A stretch of DNA of 64,000 bases. It comes from Dechloromonas sp. CZR5. Lineage in GTDB: Bacteria > Pseudomonadota > Gammaproteobacteria > Burkholderiales > Rhodocyclaceae. Positions 57,119-64,000 of this stretch are shown piece after piece. Each line of letters begins with the position of its first letter. Within the stretch, counting starts at the first letter, position 1. The translations under genes were made by a program, and so were the position numbers. Below the pieces are notes generated by a model. The model did no database searches. It was not told the origin of the DNA and saw nothing but the letters and a program-made list of their open reading frames with translations. Where the stretch lies: contig NZ_VUYQ01000001.1 in the NCBI RefSeq assembly GCF_008711155.1, positions 248,001-312,000 of the forward strand. Reading direction: 5' to 3'.

Positions 57119-57156
57119 GTTGCCTGTTCTTGAGGTGTGGGTTGAACCTTGGGTGT

Positions 57157-57189
57157 AAAAAAGCCTCGGCAAATGCCGAGGCTTTTTTT
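57157..57189 (-). terminator. terminator of obgE-proB (bidirectional)
   Basis: GCCTCGGC/GCCGAGGC with an AAAT loop (57163-57182), As on the left and Ts on the right. It can end proB transcription on the minus strand and also catch read-through from rpsI. Confidence 0.85.
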
Positions 57190-57208
57190 AATTTGAGTGC
57201 AGCCTGCC

Positions 57209-59418
<2,210 letters not shown>

Positions 59419-59475
59419 TCAAGGCGTTGATGCTTTATGGGGCTGGGCTCTTCGGGAAAGCGCAGGCCGATAAAG

Positions 59476-59507
59476 CAAAAAGCCCTATCCAGGCGGATAG
59501 GGCTTTT
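59476..59507 (-). terminator. terminator downstream of rpmA
   Basis: AGCCCTATCC/GGATAGGGCT with an AGGC loop (59481-59504), then Ts on the minus strand. Read-through to obgE would be partial, which would make ribosomal proteins more abundant than Obg. Confidence 0.85.
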
Positions 59508-59529
59508 CTGAATCTTCCGCCGGGCCGAA

Positions 59530-59793
59530 TTATTCGGCGGCCGGAACGATCGAAACGGTGCGGCGCTTCTTTTCGCCCTTGATGGCGAACTGGATCACGC
59601 CATCCTTCAGTGCGAACAGGGTGTGATCCTTGCCGCAGCCGACGTTTTCGCCCGGATGGAATTCGGTGCCACGCTGGCGAACGATGATGTTGCCAGCCAG
59701 GACGAATTGACCGCCGTAGCGCTTGACGCCCAGTCGTTGGGCTTGTGAGTCGCGGCCGTTACGTGAACTACCGCCTGCCTTTTTGTGTGCCAT
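59530..59793 (-). CDS. rpmA: 50S ribosomal protein L27
   Basis: L27 has 87 residues and starts [17 protein letters not shown], the conserved N-terminal tail that reaches the peptidyl-transferase centre, with no cleavable Firmicutes-type leader. [21 protein letters not shown] is the core. It follows rplU by 21 bases. Confidence 0.98.
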   Translation of the reverse strand: MAHKKAGGSSRNGRDSQAQRLGVKRYGGQFVLAGNIIVRQRGTEFHPGENVGCGKDHTLFALKDGVIQFAIKGEKKRRTVSIVPAAE

Positions 59794-59814
59794 TTCTTAG
59801 CTCCTTGTCTGAAC

Positions 59815-60126
59815 TTAGGCAGCGATCGTGTCGATGCGCAGTTCGGTGTAGTTCTGACGATGGCCTTGACGCTTCTGGTAGTGCTTACGACGACGCATCT
59901 TGAAGATCTTGACCTTGTCGTGGCGGCCGTGGGAAACCACGGTGCACTTGACGGTGGCGCCAGCAAGGAAGGGGGCGCCGATCTTCACGGACTCGCCTTC
60001 GCCTACCATGAGGATCTGGTCGAGAGTGACTTCTGCGCCAACGTCTGCCGGTATCTGTTCTACTTTGAGTTTTTGGCCAGCGGAAACGCGATACTGCTTG
60101 CCGCCGGTTTTTATGACCGCATACAT
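59815..60126 (-). CDS. rplU: 50S ribosomal protein L21
   Basis: L21 has 103 residues: [20 protein letters not shown] is the standard N-terminus, and [26 protein letters not shown] is the rRNA-binding loop. First gene of rplU-rpmA, with a near-consensus promoter 48 bases upstream. Confidence 0.98.
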   Translation of the reverse strand: MYAVIKTGGKQYRVSAGQKLKVEQIPADVGAEVTLDQILMVGEGESVKIGAPFLAGATVKCTVVSHGRHDKVKIFKMRRRKHYQKRQGHRQNYTELRIDTIAA

Positions 60127-60173
60127 GGGTTGGACTCCGAAAATAAACCAAAGGGTGCTACAAAGAACCGCGC

Positions 60174-60201
60174 ATTATACGGAGAAATTCCAATAAGTCA
60201 A
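60174..60201 (-). promoter_or_regulatory. promoter of rplU-rpmA
   Basis: On the minus strand TTGACT (60201-60196) and TATAAT (60179-60174) are 16 bases apart. The perfect -10 box and GC-rich discriminator (GCGCGG) right after it are typical of a growth-rate-controlled ribosomal promoter. Confidence 0.75.
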
Positions 60202-60254
60202 AGGCTTTTCAATGGCTTATGGTAAACTCACCGCCTTTCGCAAAGGAGCTGTTC

Positions 60255-60599
60255 ATGGCTGAAATCACCACGGCATCGGGCCTGATTTATGAAGATACTG
60301 TCGAAGGCACGGGCGCTGTAGCCAAGGCCGGCGATTTCGTCACGGTGCATTACACCGGCTGGCTGACCAACGGCAGCAAGTTCGACTCGAGCAAGGATCG
60401 CAACGATCCTTTCCAGTTCCCGCTCGGCCAGGGCCACGTCATCAAAGGCTGGGACGAAGGCGTTCAAGGCATGAAGATCGGCGGTACGCGCAAGCTGACC
60501 ATTCCGGCTCAACTCGGCTACGGCGCACGCGGCGCGGGCGGCGTGATTCCGCCGAACGCGACGCTGGTTTTCGAGGTTGAACTGCTCGACCTGCAATGA
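60255..60599 (+). CDS. FKBP-type peptidyl-prolyl cis-trans isomerase
   Basis: The 114-residue single-domain FKBP has no signal peptide. [36 protein letters not shown] and [16 protein letters not shown] are the drug-pocket and active-site segments. It accelerates proline isomerisation in the cytosol. The start at 60255 follows AAAGGAG at proper distance; an in-frame upstream start is rejected. Divergent from rplU and overlapping the next gene by four bases. Confidence 0.94.
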   Translation: MAEITTASGLIYEDTVEGTGAVAKAGDFVTVHYTGWLTNGSKFDSSKDRNDPFQFPLGQGHVIKGWDEGVQGMKIGGTRKLTIPAQLGYGARGAGGVIPPNATLVFEVELLDLQ

Positions 60600-61876
60600 G
60601 CGGTAGTGAAGATCCTTGGGGCAAGTGGCGCAAGCCGGGTGACCCGGCTGAGGCGCCCAAGCCAATTGCCGATACGGCGCCCGCGGACGACCCGGAAAAA
60701 CCGGCAAAACGCCCGGCTGCCCGCGTTGTCGATGCACCTGAAAAGCCTGCCGGCACCCTCGGTGTGAACAAGGCCGCCGTCGCGCGCGATGCCGAGAAAC
60801 AAGCTCGCAAGCCGCTACGCGGAGGTCCGCCGCGTGTGCGGCCGACCTTGCAGGAAAAACAGGAGGCCGATGCCAAGGCAAAGGCCGAGCGTGTGCAGCG
60901 TAACGAACGAACGCGCGACAGCGCAGCGTCCTCCTCGGATCGCAAGCCGCGCAGCGCCTCTCGTGCGCCGGCGCGCAGCGAAGCCAATGCGGAGTCGCCG
61001 TGGGCCAGAGCGCAGGCCTTGAGCAAGGCGCCTCGGCCGGTACGCAGCCGCGACGATACGCCGCGTGCCGGAAGCGATCGCCCTGTGCGCCGTGACGCCG
61101 ATGCCGGACGTTCGGCAACGCCGCCCGCCCGCCCGGAGGGGCCGCCGCCGGAGGGTGTTCGTCTTTCCAAGGTCATGTCCGAGCGTGGCTTGTGCTCCCG
61201 CCGTGAAGCCGATCTCTGGATCGAGCGTGGTTGGGTGTTCGTCAACGGCGAGCAGGTCAGCGAACTCGGGACGCGTATCGATCCGGGTGCCGATATCACG
61301 GTTTCGCAAGAGGCCAAGAAGGATCAGGCCAAGGCTGTCACCATCCTGTTGCACAAGCCGGTCGGCTACGTATCCGGCCAGCCGGAGCCTGGGAGTGTGC
61401 CGGCTGTGACGCTGATCACCGCCGAAAGCCAGGTGCCGCAGTCCGGCGGTCCGGAGTTCAAGCCGTGGATGTTGCGCGGTCTTGCGCCGGCGGGGCGTCT
61501 CGACGTCGACTCCACCGGATTGCTGGTGCTGACCAGCGACGGCCGTGTCGCCAAGCGCCTGATTGGCGAGGATAGCGATGCCGAGAAGGAATACCTGGTG
61601 CGCGTTTCGGGCGAGATGATCAAGGGTGGGCTGGATCTGCTGCGCCACGGTCTTGAGCTTGATGGCAAGCCGTTGAAGCAGGCGTGGGTCAAGCAGCTGA
61701 ATGAGGACCAGCTCCACTTCATCCTGAAGGAAGGCAAGAAGCGCCAGATTCGCCGCATGTGCGAACTGGTGGGGCTCAAGGTTATCGGCCTGAAGCGCGT
61801 GCGTATCGGCCGTATTCGCCTGGGCGACCTGCCGATGGGGCAATGGCGCTTCCTGCGTGCCGACGAGGCATTCTGA
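60596..61876 (+). CDS. pseudouridine synthase (RluB/RluF group) with a long basic N-terminal tail
   Basis: The 426-residue protein has about 180 low-complexity N-terminal residues rich in Ala, Pro, Arg and Asp, then an S4 RNA-binding domain ([31 protein letters not shown]) and the RsuA-family catalytic domain, where D in [14 protein letters not shown] is the nucleophile. [27 protein letters not shown] resembles RluF, which modifies U2604 of 23S rRNA, but RluB cannot be excluded. Its start overlaps the FKBP stop. Disordered tails like this are common in betaproteobacterial homologues. Confidence 0.9.
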   Translation: MSGSEDPWGKWRKPGDPAEAPKPIADTAPADDPEKPAKRPAARVVDAPEKPAGTLGVNKAAVARDAEKQARKPLRGGPPRVRPTLQEKQEADAKAKAERVQRNERTRDSAASSSDRKPRSASRAPARSEANAESPWARAQALSKAPRPVRSRDDTPRAGSDRPVRRDADAGRSATPPARPEGPPPEGVRLSKVMSERGLCSRREADLWIERGWVFVNGEQVSELGTRIDPGADITVSQEAKKDQAKAVTILLHKPVGYVSGQPEPGSVPAVTLITAESQVPQSGGPEFKPWMLRGLAPAGRLDVDSTGLLVLTSDGRVAKRLIGEDSDAEKEYLVRVSGEMIKGGLDLLRHGLELDGKPLKQAWVKQLNEDQLHFILKEGKKRQIRRMCELVGLKVIGLKRVRIGRIRLGDLPMGQWRFLRADEAF

Positions 61877-61899
61877 CCCGTCGTCTGCAGATGCTCCAG

Positions 61900-61936
61900 A
61901 AAAAGACAACGCCGGCTTCAAGCCGGCGTTGTTGTT
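61900..61936. terminator. terminator between the pseudouridine synthase and phaJ
   Basis: ACAACGCCGGCT/AGCCGGCGTTGT with a TCA loop (61906-61932), flanked by AAAA on the left and TTGTTT on the right, so it can serve both converging genes. Confidence 0.75.
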
Positions 61937-61957
61937 TGTGGTGCTTCTAGTGGCGAA

Positions 61958-62395
61958 TCAGACGGTACCGGTTGGCTTGGCGGCACGGACCGGCGGCATC
62001 ATCAGGCATTCGCCGTCAATGACGGTCTTGCCGCCGACGGTGCATACGGTGTCGAGAATCACGCGGTTCTTTTCGACATTGACTTCACGCACGGTGACGG
62101 TGGCGGTGACGGTGTCGCCCGGCTTGACCGGCGCCTTGAACTTCAGCGTTTGCGACAGGTAGATGGTGCCCGGGCCGGGCAGTTTGTTGGCCAGGGTGGC
62201 GGAAATGAAACCGGCCGACAGCATGCCGTGCGCGATGCGCGTGCCGAACATCGTGCCCTTGCAGTATTCCTCGTCGAGGTGGGCCGGGTTGACGTCGGTC
62301 GAGATGCCGGCAAACAGGATGATGTCGGCTTCGGTGACGGTCTTCGAGGTGCTGGCGGACATGCCGGGATGCAGCTGATCGATGTGATAGGTCAT
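61958..62395 (-). CDS. phaJ: MaoC-family (R)-specific enoyl-CoA hydratase
   Basis: The 145-residue hot-dog-fold protein hydrates trans-2-enoyl-CoA to (R)-3-hydroxyacyl-CoA. The R-hydratase motif is clear: FAGISTDVNPAHLDEEYC (catalytic D and H) and GTRIAHGMLSAGFIS, then LPGPGTIYLSQTLKFKAPV. Such PhaJ enzymes feed beta-oxidation intermediates into polyhydroxyalkanoate; no pha genes are in the window, so the role is inferred. It is convergent with the pseudouridine synthase. Confidence 0.9.
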   Translation of the reverse strand: MTYHIDQLHPGMSASTSKTVTEADIILFAGISTDVNPAHLDEEYCKGTMFGTRIAHGMLSAGFISATLANKLPGPGTIYLSQTLKFKAPVKPGDTVTATVTVREVNVEKNRVILDTVCTVGGKTVIDGECLMMPPVRAAKPTGTV

Positions 62396-62466
62396 GCTGA
62401 ACTCCTTGCTTTTATCGGTTGGGAAAAGGGTACTCTACCATACCGGTGCGTATGGATGAATGGGGG

Positions 62467-63666
62467 TCATTCGGCACGCAGCGCCTCGACCGGGTCGAGG
62501 CGTGCTGCGCGCCGTGCCGGCAGGACGCCGGCAGCCAGGCCGATGGCGATGGCCAGACCTTCAGCGAGGCCGACGAAAGTCAGCGGCGTATGTACCGGCA
62601 GGGCGGGTAGCAGCAGATGGATCAATTGGGCCAGGCCAACCCCGATACCCAGACCCATCAGGCCGCCAATGGCGGAGAGCGCGATGGCTTCGCCGAGAAA
62701 GAGCAGCAGGATGGTGCGCCGGGGAGCGCCGAGGGCGACCAGCAGCCCGATCTCACCGGTCCGTTCGCTGACGGCGATGGTCATGATGGTGACGATGCCG
62801 ACCCCGCCGACCAGCAGCGAGATACCGCCCAGCGCGCCGACGGCCATGGTCAGCACGTTGAGGATATTGGACAGCGTCGCCATCATCTCCTCCTGGGTGA
62901 CGATGGTGAAATCCTCGTGGCCGTGGCGCGCGATCATGCGTTCACGCACCGCATCGGCGACGATCCGTGACGGGATGCCCTCTTCGGCGGCCAGATTGAT
63001 TTCGTTGAGGCCGTCGCGATTGAAGATTTCGAGTGCCCGCGCTGCCGGTATGAAGGCGGTGTCGTCGAGGTCGATGCCGAGGAACTGGCCTTTCGGCTCG
63101 AGAATGCCAATGACGCGGAACTGGTCGGGGCCGATGCGCAAGCGTGTACCGAGGGCGTTTTCGGCACCGTAGAGCTCCTCCTTCAGTTTGGGGCCGAGGA
63201 CAACCAGCGCCCGCGCATTCTCCGCATCATCGTGCGGCAGGAACTGGCCGACGCGTATCTTGCCCTTGAAGACGTCAAGCATCTGCGGACCGACGCCATA
63301 GACCAAGGTGCGGCGCAGCCGGCCGTTGGCCCCCACTTCGGCGTTGCCCCAGGTGCTGGGTGTGCTGGCAACGACGTGAGGCAGGGTGGCCAGCGCCCTG
63401 GCGTCGTCGAGCGACAGGGGACGGGCGCTGGTCGGCAGGCCGGACGAAGTGCCGCCGGTCTTGGTCTTTCCCGGGTGGACGGCAACGACATTGGTGCCGA
63501 ACTGGCTGAATTCGGCCAGCACGAAGCGATGGATGCCTTCGCCGATCGAGGTGAGCAGGATCACCGCGGCAATGCCGACGGCGATGCCGAGGAGCGTCAG
63601 GAAGCTGCGCAGGCGTTGCGCTGTGACGGCGCGGAGGGCTAGTTGGAAGGCGTCGGCGGCCAGCAT
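62467..63666 (-). CDS. MacB/FtsX-type ABC transporter permease
   Basis: The 399-residue protein has an N-terminal helix, a large periplasmic MacB-PCD domain (about 45-250), then three helices in an FtsX domain (NVLTMAVGALGGISLLVGGVGIVTIMTIAVSERTGEIGLLVALGAPRRTI, from about 270). It ends in LPARRAARLDPVEALRAE, the usual FtsX finish. These permeases work with a LolD/MacB-like ATPase in export or lipoprotein processes. A second permease precedes it by one base; the ATPase is expected upstream of the window. Confidence 0.9.
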   Translation of the reverse strand: MLAADAFQLALRAVTAQRLRSFLTLLGIAVGIAAVILLTSIGEGIHRFVLAEFSQFGTNVVAVHPGKTKTGGTSSGLPTSARPLSLDDARALATLPHVVASTPSTWGNAEVGANGRLRRTLVYGVGPQMLDVFKGKIRVGQFLPHDDAENARALVVLGPKLKEELYGAENALGTRLRIGPDQFRVIGILEPKGQFLGIDLDDTAFIPAARALEIFNRDGLNEINLAAEEGIPSRIVADAVRERMIARHGHEDFTIVTQEEMMATLSNILNVLTMAVGALGGISLLVGGVGIVTIMTIAVSERTGEIGLLVALGAPRRTILLLFLGEAIALSAIGGLMGLGIGVGLAQLIHLLLPALPVHTPLTFVGLAEGLAIAIGLAAGVLPARRAARLDPVEALRAE

Positions 63667-63667
63667 G

Positions 63668-64000
63668 TCAGTGCTTCATCAGCGCCAGAACCGGTTCGAG
63701 GCGGGCAGCTTGGCGAGCCGGCATGACGCCGAACAGCAGGCCGGTTGCTAGGGCGGTGCTCAGACCGGCGATGACCGCCCAGTCGGGCGGATAGGCCGGA
63801 AAGACCGGAAAGGCCTGGCGCAGGGCAAAGGCCCCGAGTTGACCGAGCAGGTAGCCGAGCAGCGCGCCTATCCCCGAGAGCATGGCCGCCTCGGCCAGAA
63901 ATGCAAGACGGATGGTGTCGGCGGAGGCGCCGAGCGCCTTGAGCAGGCCGATTTCACCGGTACGCTGGGTGACCGCGACGAGCATGACGTTCATGACGAG
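63668..64000 (-). CDS. MacB/FtsX-type ABC transporter permease (C-terminal part, cut by window edge)
   Basis: Only the last 110 residues are present. The frame is open to the window end, and the first residues (VMNVMLVAVTQRTGEIGLLKALGA) correspond to the middle of an FtsX domain, so the real start lies beyond base 64000. Two more helices and PARQAARLEPVLALMKH follow. It is a paralogue of the downstream permease, and the pair probably forms a heterodimeric exporter. Confidence 0.88.
   Translation of the reverse strand, partial: LVMNVMLVAVTQRTGEIGLLKALGASADTIRLAFLAEAAMLSGIGALLGYLLGQLGAFALRQAFPVFPAYPPDWAVIAGLSTALATGLLFGVMPARQAARLEPVLALMKH

Overview
The window is about 64 kb of ordinary, densely packed, GC-rich proteobacterial chromosome. 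I see no insertion sequences, phage genes, CRISPR arrays, tRNA or rRNA genes. Several things point to a betaproteobacterium, probably of the Rhodocyclales (Dechloromonas/Azonexus-like): the gene order argB / pyrimidine nucleotidase / slmA, the cytochrome c4-engB-hemB block, the ccsA-like gene divergent from ffh, an aspartate-type HemB, Coq7-type ubiquinone synthesis, MsrPQ and a TakP-like TRAP transporter. The genus is inference only. The cell looks like a respiring, prototrophic Gram-negative with type IV pili.

Layout. 1-9.8 kb: 3' part of an Orn/Lys/Arg decarboxylase, a thyA-pgi-folA operon, a PilZ-like orphan, mog-darP, pmbA and a Tat-exported TRAP binding protein. 9.9-14.6 kb: a minus-strand operon with a shortened KdpD-like kinase, KdpE, Fpr, a small ORF, a NhaD-like antiporter and a 37-residue membrane peptide. 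14.7-17.4 kb: dps and the TRAP permease genes dctQM. 17.5-21 kb: phosphatase, glyA, nrdR, ribD. 21-25 kb: moeB-like gene, a hypothetical gene, ctpA, envC. 25.2-28.1 kb: an ArsR regulator with the cysteine spacing of persulfide sensors, then rhodanese, grxC, secB, an SH3 protein and gpsA. 28-31 kb: trmL, comF, bioB, bioC. 31-35 kb: msrPQ, a CBS-HDOD pair, cytochrome c4. 35-39 kb: engB, hemB, slmA, nucleotidase, argB. 39-44 kb: an Hsp20 with an apparent internal deletion, then FmdB-DUF502-aspS-barnase-barstar-nudB. 44-50 kb: pilB-pilC-pilD, a CorC-family protein and a CcsA-like protein. 50-55.7 kb: ffh, lytic transglycosylase, proS, rppH, CNP1-like gene, coq7, osmC. 55.7-57 kb: a 500-bp intergenic region with a very AT-rich island and a candidate small RNA, then rplM-rpsI. 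57-64 kb: rplU-rpmA-obgE-proB, an FKBP, an RluF-like synthase, phaJ and two tandem MacB-type permeases, the second cut by the window end.

Most genes form short operons with 4-base ATGA overlaps, and convergent pairs are commonly separated by hairpin terminators. The points most worth a second look are the candidate small RNA with two CTCCTCC (anti-Shine-Dalgarno) blocks upstream of rplM, the putative persulfide-sensing ArsR-rhodanese-glutaredoxin group, the secreted barnase and barstar pair inside the aspS-nudB operon, the KdpDE-Fpr-NhaD operon with its mini membrane protein, and the Hsp20 whose alpha-crystallin core seems to have lost about two dozen residues in frame.
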